Shown: one piece after another, positions 19,510 through 29,908 of the stretch
How the letters are laid out: every line of letters begins with the position of its first letter
Numbering within the stretch: position 1 is the first letter of the stretch
Assembly (NCBI GenBank): GCA_963801065.1
Contig: CAWDDG010000006.1
Location: 280,575 to 344,574, forward strand
DNA length: 64,000 nucleotides
Direction of reading: 5' to 3'
Source of the DNA: CAWDDG01 sp963801065
GTDB lineage: Bacteria > Actinomycetota > Actinomycetes > Jiangellales > Jiangellaceae
Notes under the pieces: model-generated
What the model was told of the DNA's origin: nothing
The model's database searches: none
Seen by the model: only the letters and a program-made list of their open reading frames with translations
Position numbers and translations under genes: made by a program

Positions 19510-20367
19510 ATGGCGGAGACCCTTCATGTCATCCCGGGTGACGAGATCGGGGCCGAGGTCGCAGACGTGGCGGGCGTCGACGTGGCTGATCTCGTGCCGT
19601 GGCGCGACGTGCTCCACGACGGCCCGGTGCCGGCCTGGCTCCCACCGGACGAGCTCGCCAGGGTTCGCGCCGCCCATCTGGCTACCCGCGGCTGGACGCC
19701 GGAGGCTGCCGCCCTGAAGGTGCTCACGGAACGCGACGATCGGGTGGCGTCGCATCCGGATGATGCGCCAGTCGTCCTCTGGTTCGAGCAGGACCTCGAC
19801 TGCGCGCTCCAGCTTGCTCAGGTCTCCGACCGGCTGGCCGGACGCTCCGGTCCGGTCTGGCTCGTCGACGTCCCGCAGCCCGAGCCGCGAGGGCTGTCGC
19901 CGGCATACGAACAGCGCGTTGTGCACGAGCCGAACCGGCACGCGTTCGCGGCACTGCGATCCGACGATCCGCGGGCGTGGTTGGACGTGCCGGCGTTCGG
20001 CCGACTGGTCGAGGAGCTGCCCGACGTCGCGTCAGGTCTGTCGCGCCTGGAGCGGGAGATCCTGGAGGCGCTGCAGCCGGGACCTCTGCCGGCGTCAGAG
20101 CTGTTTGCCCAGGTGTCCGCCCTGGAGCAGCCGCCGTGGATCGCCGACGCGCCGCTATGGGCAGTGGCCGACGACCTCGCTCCACTGGTTGGACGTGCGC
20201 TCGACGGGACCTATGCCATCACCCGCGATGGCGTCGACGTGCTGCGTGGCCGGGCCGACCGGCCGCGAGTGTCCAGATGGCTCGGCGGAGTCGAGCTCGG
20301 CCCAGGTCGCCCGGACTGGCGTTACGACTCCAATCGCCGCCTGGTCGTTGTGGTCGGCCCCGCCTGA
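19510..20367 (+). CDS. DUF1835-domain protein of unknown function
   Basis: A 285-residue protein. It begins LHVIPGDEIGAEVADVAGV, then VPWRDVLHDGPVP, the usual DUF1835 opening; DAPVVLWFEQDLDCALQLAQVSDRL follows in the central part. The C-terminal third resembles a helical domain found with DUF1835 in other proteins (FGRLVEELPDVASGLSRLEREILEAL). No catalytic role is established for the family. ATG 19510 is the first start after the divergent ligase gene. I see no operon partner. Confidence 0.82.
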   Translation: MAETLHVIPGDEIGAEVADVAGVDVADLVPWRDVLHDGPVPAWLPPDELARVRAAHLATRGWTPEAAALKVLTERDDRVASHPDDAPVVLWFEQDLDCALQLAQVSDRLAGRSGPVWLVDVPQPEPRGLSPAYEQRVVHEPNRHAFAALRSDDPRAWLDVPAFGRLVEELPDVASGLSRLEREILEALQPGPLPASELFAQVSALEQPPWIADAPLWAVADDLAPLVGRALDGTYAITRDGVDVLRGRADRPRVSRWLGGVELGPGRPDWRYDSNRRLVVVVGPA

Positions 20368-20461
20368 TCGGCCTAGCCGCCTGCCCGAATTGCCGTGTCC
20401 GAAACCCGCTAGCGCCACGTCTCCTCCGCCGTCACGATGGATGACGCGCACAGGAGGGGAC

Positions 20462-21431
20462 ATGGACGTGGCATCGACAGAGCGGCGCTTTCGCTTCGGC
20501 GTGGTCGGCGAATCCGTCCAGTCCGCAAAGGACCTGGCCGGTGAGGCATGCCTTGCGGAAGAGCTCGGCTACTCGACGTTGCTCCTGCGCGACCACTTCG
20601 TGCGCGAGCCGTTCGGCGAGCAGCTCGCACCGCTCGTCGCGCTCACGGCCGCTGCCGCTGTCACAAGCACGCTCCGCGTCGGGACGCTCGTCCTCGACAA
20701 CGACTACCGGCATCCTGTGATGCTGGCCAAGGAGGCCGCGACGCTCGACGTGGTGTCGGACGGAAGGTTCGAGCTCGGTATCGGCGCCGGCTGGCTGCGC
20801 GATGAGTACGCGAGTGCAGGCCTGTCGTTCGACGGCGGTGGCGTGCGGGTGAGCCGCCTCGAGGAGTCCCTCGCCGTGCTCAAAGGCCTGTGGTCCGGTT
20901 CGCCAGTGACATTCTCCGGCGACCACTACACGGTGACCGATCTGGTGGGCTTTCCGCAGCCCGTCCAGCGCCCGCACCCGCCTCTCCTCGTCGGGGCCGG
21001 GAGCAGGCGCATGCTCGGGATCGCCGGCCGGGAAGCCGACATCGTCGGCATCCTGCCGAAGGCGCTGCCGAACGGGACGATCTCGGAGGACCTCGTCGGA
21101 ACGTGCGCCGGAGGCCACGGCGCAGAAGATCGCCTGGATTCGTGAGGGCGCCGGGGACCGGTTCGACCAGGTCGAGCTGAGCATGATGATCTCACCGGTG
21201 CTCGAGGACGACCACGAGGCCGCGGCATTGCGGTTCGCTGCGCAGCGCGGATGGCACGGCATCGACGCGGCCCAGGTGCTCGGGATGCCGTCGGTGTTCG
21301 TAGGGTCGGCTGACCGCATCGTCGACGACATGCTGGCGCAACGCGATTCCTACGGATTCTCGTACTACGTCGTCTCGGACCGTGCCATGGAGACGTTCGC
21401 GCCCGTGGTGGAGCGCCTGACCGGCCGCTGA
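20462..21431 (+). CDS. LLM-class F420-dependent oxidoreductase, frameshifted
   Basis: Two frames join to give one luciferase-like F420 oxidoreductase of about 322 residues. The first runs from ATG 20462: FRFGVVGESVQSAKDLAGEACLAEELGYSTLLLRDHF, then VGTLVLDNDYRHPVMLAKEAATLD and GIGAGWLRDEY. Near 21090-21100 the reading passes to a second frame, APEATAQKIAWIREGAGDRFDQVELSMM, ending at 21431 with the normal C-terminus. Left unshifted, the first frame ends at 21145 after junk. Substrate unknown. The ATG follows GGAGGGG. Confidence 0.85.
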
Positions 21432-21531
21432 CAGGTCGCTGCCCGGCGTCGCACGGCTTCCCAGGCCCGCGGCCGTGGTGAGGTACAGTTTCAGCGCCCC
21501 GAAGCGGCCGGACCGGCATTGCGACGGCGGC

Positions 21532-21605
<74 letters not shown>

Positions 21606-21639
21606 CGTACTCATCACGACCTGACCCGGGCCCAATCGG

Positions 21640-21805
21640 CTAGCACTCCAGCCCTAGATGAAGGGGTGGCAGCGGTCCTTCCCGCTGTTGGTGCAGGCGG
21701 ATCTTGGTGTGGAGTTCGTTGACCGAGCCGAAGGTGCCGCGGTGGATGGCCTGCCCTTCGATCAGGGAGAACCAGACTTCGACCAGGGAGCCGCCGCGCG
21801 TCGTA
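21640..21805 (-). pseudogene. IS630-family transposase C-terminal remnant
   Basis: About 55 codons on the minus strand read GGSLVEVWFSLIEGQAIHRG, TFGSVNELHTKIR and a short end. This matches the C-terminus of IS630-type transposases, where the pattern is S-W-L-N-x-V-E-x-WFS-x-x-E-x-x-A-x-x-RGTF. The catalytic domain and inverted repeats are missing. It lies beside tRNA-Pro, a usual landing region for mobile DNA. Confidence 0.7.
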
Positions 21806-21841
21806 GGATGCAACGTCCGGATCCGACGGAAAGGATCGACC

Positions 21842-22543
21842 ATGGAGTCAACGGCCGCCAGCGCCGCCGCTCCTCGCGTTGCCGCGCCCTCGACCCTCGA
21901 ACGCTGGGCGCCCGCCGCCGGGTCGGTTTTTGCTGCGCTGTTCGTTGCCGCCGTCATCATCGAGGCCGGCCTTGACATCGGCTACGAACTGCCGGAGCTC
22001 ACGCAGAACTTCGCGACCGAGGACTATCAGTCGACGGCGGGCTTCGTCTTCATCCTCATCCTGCTCAGCGCGTTGTGCTTCCTCTGGTTCCTCGCCGACC
22101 TCACCGCGACCATGCGTTCGCTCTCGCAGGGAATGTTCGCGTCGCTGGTGCCGACCGCCGGCGTCGTCTTCATCACGGCCCTCGTCGCCGCCACCACCAC
22201 CCTGCTCGCGCCGCTGTTCAACATCGGTCACAGCGTGCTCGAGGGAGCCGACCCGAAGACGACTGCGACGGCGTATGCCCTCCTCACCGGCATCGCCCTC
22301 GGCCTTCTGGGGTTGGCGGGAATCGCGGGCGCGCTGCTGATGAGCGCGGCTGCGACGGTCGCCTACCGCGGCGGGCTGCAGCCGCGGTGGACCGTGGTCC
22401 TCGTCGTGGTCGGCGCGGTTGTCGCGGCGATCGGAACGTGGGTGTTCTTCTTTCCGATCCTGCTTGTCGTCCTGTGGGCGCTCGTCACGTCGGTGAGGCA
22501 AACGATCCTCTATCGCCGTGGCGTCCTGAACCCACTTCGCTAA
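21842..22543 (+). CDS. Polytopic membrane protein of unknown function
   Basis: A 233-residue protein with five predicted membrane helices: about 25-45, 62-85, 103-125, 145-170 and 190-215. It has no recognised enzyme motif. Helix 2 ends LCFLWFLADLTATMRSL; helix 5 ends FFFPILLVVLWALVTSV, followed by a basic tail (RQTILYRRGVLNPLR). ATG 21842 follows GGAAAGGATC; the frame is open upstream into the IS630 remnant and that part is not counted. Neighbours give no functional hint. Confidence 0.75.
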   Translation: MESTAASAAAPRVAAPSTLERWAPAAGSVFAALFVAAVIIEAGLDIGYELPELTQNFATEDYQSTAGFVFILILLSALCFLWFLADLTATMRSLSQGMFASLVPTAGVVFITALVAATTTLLAPLFNIGHSVLEGADPKTTATAYALLTGIALGLLGLAGIAGALLMSAAATVAYRGGLQPRWTVVLVVVGAVVAAIGTWVFFFPILLVVLWALVTSVRQTILYRRGVLNPLR

Positions 22544-22916
22544 CCGGAGTCGGAGGCGCGGACACAAGCGCCGTCCCTCCGACTGGTCAAGATCAGCGCC
22601 CTGGCCGCCTAACCAGCCACCGGCATGAAGATCAACACTCCGGGACTGCGGCCTCACGCCCAACGCCCGTCGGCCACTCACCAAATCGGCGGGTTCTTCA
22701 GGTCGAAGTAGCTAGTGATCATTCGAGTGGTCCACCACATCGCCCGCGCAGATCCTTCCGCACCGCCTCGGCCTCCCCGTTGCCCGCACCAGCAGGTGAT
22801 GCATCCCCCGTCCGGACTGGCGTCACCGGCATGACTTGGTGACTGTCTCGGCGGGACCGCGCCGCCTGGCCTCGGGCGGCATGGTTTGTCGGCGCTGGAT
22901 GGGATGATTGGACACA
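22544..22916. other. Intergenic flank left of the ISL3 element
   Basis: About 370 bases hold no convincing gene. A minus-strand frame ends here with SARAMWWTTRMITSYFDLKNPP. This could be the tail of a gene cut by the insertion sequence, but its upstream part is inside the element and I cannot identify it. Confidence 0.4.
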
Positions 22917-24339
22917 TGTCCCTCTCCTCGGCTTCGTGTGGGTGTGCGCGGCCGGGTTGAGGCGGGGATCTGTTGCGGCGCAAGGGTTTCGTGGCGTCGC
23001 CGGCGGCGTTGAGTGACGCGCACGTGGGGCGGGCCTAGGTTCGTGGTTGCTGAGACCGTCGAGCCGAGGGAGCCACGCACGTGCGCGTCACTACCGCATT
23101 CAACCGGGTCTTGTCGGTGCCGGGTACCTCGGTCAGTTCGGTGAGCTTCACCGATTCCGGGCTGGTGCTGGGGGTCCGGCGCCGCGCTCGCCGGCATCGC
23201 TGCCCGTGCGGCTGGTCGACCGGGTTCCGCTACGACGTGTCGCGTCGGCGGTGGCGGCATCTGGACTTCGGCGCCACCCGGGTGTGGTTGGAGGCCGAGA
23301 TTGCCCGGTTGGATTGCCGCCGCTGCGGGCGGGTGCGCACCGAGGAGGTGCCGTGGGCGCGGCCGGGTGCCCGGTGCACCCGGGACTTCGAGGACGTGAT
23401 CGGCTGGCTGGCGCAGCGGATGGACAAGACCAGTGTGGCGCGGCTGCTGCGCTGCGCCTGGGAGACCGTGGACCGGGCGGTCAAACGGGTGGTGGCCGAC
23501 CATCTCGATGACACCCGGCTGGATCGGTTGTACCGGATCGGGGTGGATGAGGTCTCCCACCGGCTCGGGCACCGGTACCTGACCGTGGTCGCCGACCATG
23601 ACACCGGTCGGGTGGTGTGGGTGGCACGCGACCGCACCAAACAAGCCTTCGCCGGGTTCTTCGACGCCCTGGGTGAGCAACCCAGCGCGGCGCTGACCGC
23701 GGTCACCTGCGACGCCGCCGGCGCCTACCAGTCGGTGGCCCGGGCCCGGGCGGTCAACGCCACCATCTGTCTGGACCCGTTCCATGTGATCAAGTGGGCG
23801 AACGAGGCGTTGGACGCGTTCTACCGCAGCACCCCACCGCTGCCCACCCTCGACGATGTCGCCGGATGGAAGTCCGGGCAACGCCGCCGGCCGAACTGGC
23901 AGCGGCTGCGGGTCGCGTTGCGTACCGGCGGTGAACGCCTCGACGACCGACAACACGCCCTGATCACCGCGATGCGCCGGCACAGCCGACGACTGTGGCG
24001 GGCCTGGCAGCTCAAAGAGGAACTCCGCGAGCTCTACCACAGCACCGAACCGGCCGCCGCCCGGGCCAACCTCAAGAGCTGGATCACCGCAGCGCTGCGC
24101 AGCCGCATCGACCCCATGCAGACCCTGGCCCGCCGGCTCCGCAAGCACCTCGACGCCGTCATCGCCGCCGTCGAACTCGGACTGTCCAACTCCCGACTCG
24201 AAGGCATCAACACCAAGATCAGAGTCATCCAACGCCGCGGCTACGGCCACCGAAACCCCGACACACTGACCGCGATGATCTACCTCTGCCTCGGCGGAAT
24301 CAACATCCCCCTACCCACACAAACGTGAGGAGAGAGACA
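22917..24339 (+). mobile_element. ISL3-family insertion sequence with both inverted repeats
   Basis: The left repeat at 22917-22943 begins TGTCCCTCTCCTC and the right repeat at 24313-24339 begins, read inward, TGTCTCTCTCCTC. Aligned over 27 bases they match at 22 positions. The element is about 1.42 kb, normal for ISL3, with one complete transposase gene that starts about 160 bases inside the left end. I see no target duplication of the usual 8 bases next to the repeats. Confidence 0.85.
23081..24328 (+). CDS. ISL3-family transposase
   Basis: A 415-residue, apparently intact transposase. The N-terminal zinc-binding region has cysteines in HRCPCGWSTGF and LDCRRCGRVRTEE. A helix-turn-helix-like stretch (KTSVARLLRCAWETVDRAVKR) follows. 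The catalytic DDE domain includes GVDEVSHRLGHRYLTVVADHD, CLDPFHVIKWANEAL and, near the end, SRLEGINTKIRVIQRRGYGHRN with the glutamate. ATG/GTG at 23081 lies soon after GAGGGAGCC. With intact repeats on both sides the element looks potentially active. Strong codon bias makes the antisense strand appear open across the whole gene; I disregard that. Confidence 0.95.
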   Translation: MRVTTAFNRVLSVPGTSVSSVSFTDSGLVLGVRRRARRHRCPCGWSTGFRYDVSRRRWRHLDFGATRVWLEAEIARLDCRRCGRVRTEEVPWARPGARCTRDFEDVIGWLAQRMDKTSVARLLRCAWETVDRAVKRVVADHLDDTRLDRLYRIGVDEVSHRLGHRYLTVVADHDTGRVVWVARDRTKQAFAGFFDALGEQPSAALTAVTCDAAGAYQSVARARAVNATICLDPFHVIKWANEALDAFYRSTPPLPTLDDVAGWKSGQRRRPNWQRLRVALRTGGERLDDRQHALITAMRRHSRRLWRAWQLKEELRELYHSTEPAAARANLKSWITAALRSRIDPMQTLARRLRKHLDAVIAAVELGLSNSRLEGINTKIRVIQRRGYGHRNPDTLTAMIYLCLGGINIPLPTQT

Positions 24340-24482
24340 CAGTTCGAACCGGCCGGTTCCTCCGACACCTCCGCCGGCAGTGCCCGTGAGGCGGCTTTGG
24401 CGCGGTTGGCTGCGGTGCTGCCGTCGCGGCCGCTGCGGGTCGCCGAGGGGCCGGTGCGTCGTGCCGTACAGCTGGCGCCGGG

Positions 24483-25787
24483 GTGTTCCGGTCGGCCGGC
24501 AGGGCGCCCTTGTGGCCCGCTGCGGCTGCATTGCGGCGGGTCGACGCACGGGAGGCGTCGGCGGTGCCGGCTGGCGAGTCAGGCCCCGACCCGGTAACGG
24601 CGGTTCCGCCCGCAGTCGTCTTGTCGGGGTCGGCGTTAGCCACGGCCTTGTCGGCGACGCAGCCCCACGGGCTGTCCAGCTTCGATCTTCTAGAGGCAAT
24701 CGCCGGGTGGGAACGGCTGGTGGCGTGGGCGCAGGCCCGGCAGGCAGAGGTGATCGCCGAGTTCGCCCGCCGTCGGCCGGGCCCGTACGCGCCGGATCAG
24801 CGGGGCAGGTCGGTGAGTGAGTTTGCCGCCGACGAGATCGCCGCCCGGTTGTCGGTGTCGCGGCAAGCCGCCGAGAACAAGCTCTACCTCGCGGTGGCGC
24901 TCGTCGATCTGCTGCCGGCCACGCGCGACGCGCTGCTAGCCGGCCACATCGACCTGCCGAAGGCCCGCGCCATCGCCGAACACACGGCGAGCCTGCCCGA
25001 CTTGCCGGTCTGCCGAGCGGTGGAGGTGCGGGTGCTGGCGCGGGCCGGTTGCCAGACATTGCCCCATCTGCGCCGCTCCCTGGCCCGGGCCGTGACCGCG
25101 GCCGACCCGCAGGCTGCAAACAAGCGCCACACCAGGGCGAAAGCCGGCCGGTGCGTGCGGCTGCAGCCGCTGCCGGACGGGATGGCCGAGATCAACGCCG
25201 TAATGCCGGCCGGGAGCCGAGCGACGCGGCGGATGGGCCGTGGGGCCGGTCAGCGCGTGCGGGGCCCGCAGATCCAGGTCACGGTGGCCGCCAGCACCCT
25301 GCTCGGCGTGGACGAGGCGCCGGCCGAGTTGGCAGGCTACGGGCCGATCCCGGCTGAGGTGGCCCGAGCCATCGCTGCCGACCCGGACGGCACCTGGCGG
25401 CGGCTGCTCACCGACCCGGCCTCCGGGACGCTGCTCGACTACGGGACCCGGGTGTACCGGCCACCGCGATCGCTGGCCCGTCACGTCCGGGCCCGCGACC
25501 AGGTGTGTCAATTCCCCGGCTGCCGACAACCGGCGTGGCGCTGCGATCTCCACCATCGGCGACGATTCCCCGACGGGCACACCAGCGACGAGAACCTCGG
25601 CCCGCTGTGCCGGCATCATCACCGCGCAAAGACAGAGGGCGGCTGGATCTGGATCCGAGACGACGACGGCTCCGTCACCTGGATCGCCCCAAGCGGCCAC
25701 AAATATCCCGCCGATACCCCGCCCGTACTCGAAGTCGAGCCGACCAACATCGCGATAACGCCGAAAGACGACGACTGCCCCTTCTGA
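24483..25787 (+). CDS. DUF222/HNH endonuclease-domain protein (13E12-repeat type)
   Basis: A 434-residue frame. The DUF222 region (about 65-260) contains LLEAIAGWERLVAWAQARQAEVIAEFARRRPG and ARLSVSRQAAENKLYLAVAL. The C-terminal HNH domain has CQFPGCRQPAWRCDLHHRR and GPLCRHHHRAKTEGGW, the Cys-His cluster of the fold. These multi-copy actinobacterial proteins are associated with mobile DNA. The start is uncertain: GTG 24483 is used, but the first 60 residues are low-complexity. The gene begins only 144 bases after the ISL3 right end, so its true 5' end may have been replaced by the insertion. Confidence 0.8.
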   Translation: MFRSAGRAPLWPAAAALRRVDAREASAVPAGESGPDPVTAVPPAVVLSGSALATALSATQPHGLSSFDLLEAIAGWERLVAWAQARQAEVIAEFARRRPGPYAPDQRGRSVSEFAADEIAARLSVSRQAAENKLYLAVALVDLLPATRDALLAGHIDLPKARAIAEHTASLPDLPVCRAVEVRVLARAGCQTLPHLRRSLARAVTAADPQAANKRHTRAKAGRCVRLQPLPDGMAEINAVMPAGSRATRRMGRGAGQRVRGPQIQVTVAASTLLGVDEAPAELAGYGPIPAEVARAIAADPDGTWRRLLTDPASGTLLDYGTRVYRPPRSLARHVRARDQVCQFPGCRQPAWRCDLHHRRRFPDGHTSDENLGPLCRHHHRAKTEGGWIWIRDDDGSVTWIAPSGHKYPADTPPVLEVEPTNIAITPKDDDCPF

Positions 25788-25836
25788 GGGCACCCGATGA
25801 CGGGACGCGCCACACGGACGCCTTTAAGCCCGCCCG

Positions 25837-27086
25837 TCACACGCCGAGCAGTTCAGCGATCACGGCGGCCGGGTCCGCGTCCGGCAGTCCCGCGGGCCCC
25901 CACTCCCCCGACTCCTCGCGGAACGGGTACCAGCGGCCGTCGCGCCCGTAGCGCAGCTGCACCCCACGGTTGGTCGACGTCCACCGGTTCCGCCACTCGA
26001 CGATCTCCGGAAGCTCGTCGCCATCCCAACCTGCGACCAGCGCGGCACGAGCACGGGCGAGATCTGCCTTCGGCGGGGTCCAGGCCGATTCCAGGACGTC
26101 GAGCCCTACTCGGCCCCCGTACGTCCAGGCTTGGACGGCTCGGGCGAACCTCGCCGGCCGTCCGCTCTCCTGCGCCAGCCGGGCCACGAGCCGCTCGTCG
26201 GGGAACGTCGCCGCGATCCGCACGCTGTCCTGCCAGACATCAAGGTCGGCCACCACTTCTGAAGGCCCGGCCGTGAGCAGCTCACGGGCTCGCGCTGCCG
26301 CATCGGCTGCGAGACGCTTCAACGCCTCCGGATCGACGCCGGCGGCCGGCGCTACCCCGGCGAGCTCGAACGCCGGCTCGTTCAGGACGGCGGAGGCCGG
26401 CGGCATCTCCGGAAGGGCTCGGACGCCCTGCGCATACGCCTCCACTGCCGGCGTCCCGGCATTCGATGCCTGGTCGGCAAGCTCAGGCCTGCCTCGCCGC
26501 GTCCGTTCGCCGAGCTGCGCGTTGCGGGCCTGCAGGTCGTCCAACAACTCGCGCTCGCCGCGTCCGCGCATCAGCAGCAACACGAACGGGTCCCGGTCCA
26601 GCAGCCAGGCCACCTGGTAGCAGAGCGCTGCGGCGTGCTTGCACGGATGCTCCCACTCGGAGCAGTCGCACGTCGGGTCGAGGTCGCCGAGCCCGGGCAG
26701 CAGCCGAATTCCTGCGTCCGCGGCGGCCTCGACCAGGTCGTGCGGCATGTCCTTGTCGAGCAGCGCGGCGATGTGTCCGGCCTTGGCCGCCACCTCGTCC
26801 AGGAAGCGCTCCCAGTCGGCATCGGTCAGCTGCTCGACGGAGACCACCGTGTGGTACGAGGTGTCATCGGCGTCCTGCACGGATGCGGCGATCCGGCCCG
26901 GGACTGACGGTGATCGTGCCCACCAGGCCGGTTCGCGCGTACGCGCGGCCCTTCCTGAGCGGCTCGGGGTCGAGCGCGGACTCCTCCATCGCGCTCACCC
27001 ACGCCCTGGCCCACCAGGACTGCCCGCGCCTGGCCCTGCCCCTGCTCGGCGGAAAGGCCGGAAAGCCGCGCGCGCCGATCGCTCAT
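25837..27086 (-). CDS. SWIM zinc-finger protein (two frame breaks)
   Basis: The intact 3' part (26880 to 25837, 347 residues) contains the SWIM motif CDCSEWEHPCKHAAALCY after LLPGLGDLDPT. Upstream, the normal start of this family is recovered in other frames: MSDRRAR at ATG 27086, then GFPAFPPSRGRARRGQSWW and ALDPEPLRKGRAYARTG, which needs one-base breaks near 27065 and 26905. The ATG has GAGGAG upstream and overlaps the SNF2 stop (ATGA). SWIM domains bind DNA or proteins; members next to SNF2 helicases are common in actinobacteria but have no assigned process. Confidence 0.85.
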
Positions 27087-29908
27087 CGTGCGCTCCTCAG
27101 CTCGACGAGGTCCGTCAGCTCGGCGTCGGACAGCTCGGTCAAGCGCAGCCTCATCCGCGCGCCAGCACCGCGTCGGCCAGCTCGCGCTTGGATGCGAGCA
27201 GCGTCGGCGATCCGGTCCTCGATCGTGCCCTCCGCGATCAGCCTGTGTACCTGGACCGGCCGGGTCTGGCCGATCCGGTACGCCCGGTCCGTGGCCTGCA
27301 TCCTCGACCGCCGGGTTCCACCAGCGGTCGAAATGGACGACATGGTCGGCGCGGGTGAGGTTGAGCCCGGTACCGGCCGCCTTCAGCGACAGCAGGAACA
27401 CCGGCACTTCGCCGTCCTGGAAGCGCTCGACCATCTCCTCACGCTCGCCGCACCGGCGTGCCACCGTGCAGCAGCTGCGATGGAACGCCTCGCGAGTCGA
27501 GATGACGCTCGATCAGGCGCGCCATCTGCACGTACTGGGTGAAGACAAGCACGGCGCCGCCCTCCGCGATGATCGTCGCCACCAGCTCGTCCAGCAGCTC
27601 GAGCTTCCCGGACCGCCCGGCCAGTCGTGGCTGGTGCTCACCGAGGTACTGCGCCGGGTGGTTGCAGATCTGCTTCAGCGCGGTCAGCAACCTGAAGACC
27701 AGTCCGCGCCGGGCCATGCCGCTCGCCGCCCTGATCTCCGCCATCGCCTCGCGCACGACCGCCTCGTAGAGCCCTGCCTGTTCCTCGGTCAGCGGCACGG
27801 GCTGGTCGGTCTCGGTCTTGGGCGGCAGCTCCGGCGCGATCCCCGGGATCGGACTTGCGGCGACGCAGGAGGAACGGCCGCACCAGGCGGGACAGTCGCT
27901 CCGCCGCGGCAGCGTCCTGGCCGGCCTCGACGGGCCGCGCCCACCGGTCCCGGAAGACCCTGAGCGGGCCGAGCAAGCCCGGCGTGGTCCAGTCGAGGAT
28001 CGCCCAGAGCTCGGAGAGGTTGTTCTCGACCGGCGTGCCGGTGAGCGCGACCCGGGCACGCGGCCGGGATCCGACGCAGCGCCTTGGCAGTCCCCGAGAG
28101 CGGGTTCTTCACGTGCTGCGCCTCGTCGGCCACGACCAGACCCCAGCTGACGCCGCCGAGCTCGGCGGCGTCAAGCCGCATGGTGCCGTAGGTCGTCAGC
28201 ACGAATCCGTCGCCGACGTCCTGGCGAATCTCGTCCAGCTCCCGGCCGGTGCCGTGGAACCGGCGGACCGGCCGTGCCCGGGGCGAACCGCTCGATCTCC
28301 CGCTCCCAGTTTCCGAGCAGAGACGCGGGACAGACGACGAGCGTCGGGCCGGCCGTCGCAGGATCGGACTGCCGGTGCAGGTGCAGCGCGATGAGCGTGA
28401 TGGTCTTGCCCAGCCCCATGTCGTCGGCGAGACAGCCGCCCAGCCCGAGCGACGTCATCCGCTGCAGCCACCCGAGCCCACGAAGCTGGTAGTCCCGCAG
28501 CGTGGCGCTCAGCGCGGCGGGCTGGCGCAGCGGCTCGCCGCCAGTCGGATCGGCGAGCTGATCGCGCAAGCGCCTCGAGCCACCCGTCCGCCTTGACCAC
28601 GGGCTGCTCTCCGCCCACCTCCGCCGTTCCGGTGAGGACGGCGCCCAGTGCGTCGACCGCCGACAGCGGCTTCAACGCCCGCTCGCGCGCCTTGCTGCGC
28701 GAGTGCGGGGTCGACCAGCACCCACTGACCGCGTAGCCGGACGACCGGCCGATGCGCCTCCGCCAGCAGGTCCATCTCGGCCTCGGTCAACGGGTCACCA
28801 CCGAGAGCCAGCTGCCAGTCGAACCGCAGCAGCTCGTCCCCGCCGAAGAAAGCATGGACGTCGGACGGCGCCAGCTCGGCCCGGCCCACAACCGCCCTCG
28901 CCGACAGGTCACGCACGAGTTCCTTCGGCCAGTGCACGTCGATGCCCGCGGCCGTGAGCCGTGCCGCGCCGCCGACGAGAAGGCTCTCTACGTCCTCGTC
29001 GGGCAGCGTGAGCTCGTCCGGCACGACCAGGTCCAGCAGATGCTCGAGCGGAGTCCAGACTCGCGCTGCCCGACGCACGGCGAGCATGGCGTCGACCTGG
29101 GCGCGCGGCCCCGAATCCGACATCCGGGCCGGACCACAGAGCCGCGACATCCGCGACGCGGGTCGGATCGGCCAGGCTGTGTACCTGGACGACTGCACGG
29201 AGCGGGCTGCTCCCGAGGTCACCGTCCGCAACCTCCAGGCGCAACGAGATCCGCACGCCGGAGTCCAGTCCGGCCGCGAGCTCTTCCGCCCATCCCCGTA
29301 GCTCGGGCACGCGCACCGCGCTCGACGCCAGCGAACGCAGGACCACCCGCGGCGCGGGCCGCCGCCGCTGTCCGCGGCATCTGGTCGGCAACGGCGTCGA
29401 TGAAGCCGCGCACCAGGCCTGCGGCCGCCGGCAGCGTCGGCTCCGACACGTCCGGCACCGGGACCGCCCGCGCCTCGACCGGCATGGCGGCGGCCAGCCG
29501 CCCGATCCGGTCGGCGTCCTCGGTGTCCAACGGACCGATCCGCCAGGCATCGAAGCCGGCGGCGGAGACCCCGGGCAGCAGGCGCCCACGAGCGACCAGG
29601 TGCAACGCCAGGAGACCGGCTGCTCCCCAGAATGCCGCCGCTGGATGCGCCTGAGGATCGCTTCGCGCCCGGGTCAGCACAGGCATGGCCGCACGCACCG
29701 GCATCCGGACCGCAGGCACCGTGTGCTTCGCCACGGAACCGCCGCGTGCGAGAGCGACGGTCAGATCACCGGGATCACCGACATCGGGCAGCCGGTCCGC
29801 GAGGGGGTCGTAGAACGCCAACGTGGCCTCTCGCGGGGGATCGGCCGCCTCGAACACCGCCGCGCACCGCGCGAGCTCCTCCGCCTTGCCATCGGAAACG
29901 CGCGCCAT
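27083..29908 (-). CDS. SNF2-family DEAD/DEAH-box helicase (about ten frame breaks)
   Basis: A gene of about 940 codons split over many frames but with motifs in order: N-terminal region from 29908 (MARVSDGKAEEL); the SNF2-associated region with HAFFGGDELLRFDWQLALGG near 28840; motif I LADDMGLGKTITLIALHL near 28400; motif II VVADEAQHVKNPLSG near 28100; ALKQICNHPAQYL near 27660; the C-terminal helicase with KAAGTGLNLTRADHVVHFD near 27370; and DRAYRIGQTRPVQVHRL near 27280. Each piece is clean between single-base breaks, which suggests read errors and not decay. The role would be ATP-driven remodelling of DNA-protein complexes. Its stop overlaps the SWIM start. Confidence 0.85.

Noticed and set aside
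22823..24250. Minus-strand frame across the ISL3 transposase
   Set aside because: The plus-strand transposase has clear motifs and repeats; the antisense frame is codon-bias artefact.
22909..24347. Target-site duplication around the ISL3 element
   Set aside because: The 8 bases on the two sides (TGGACACA and CAGTTCGA) do not match.
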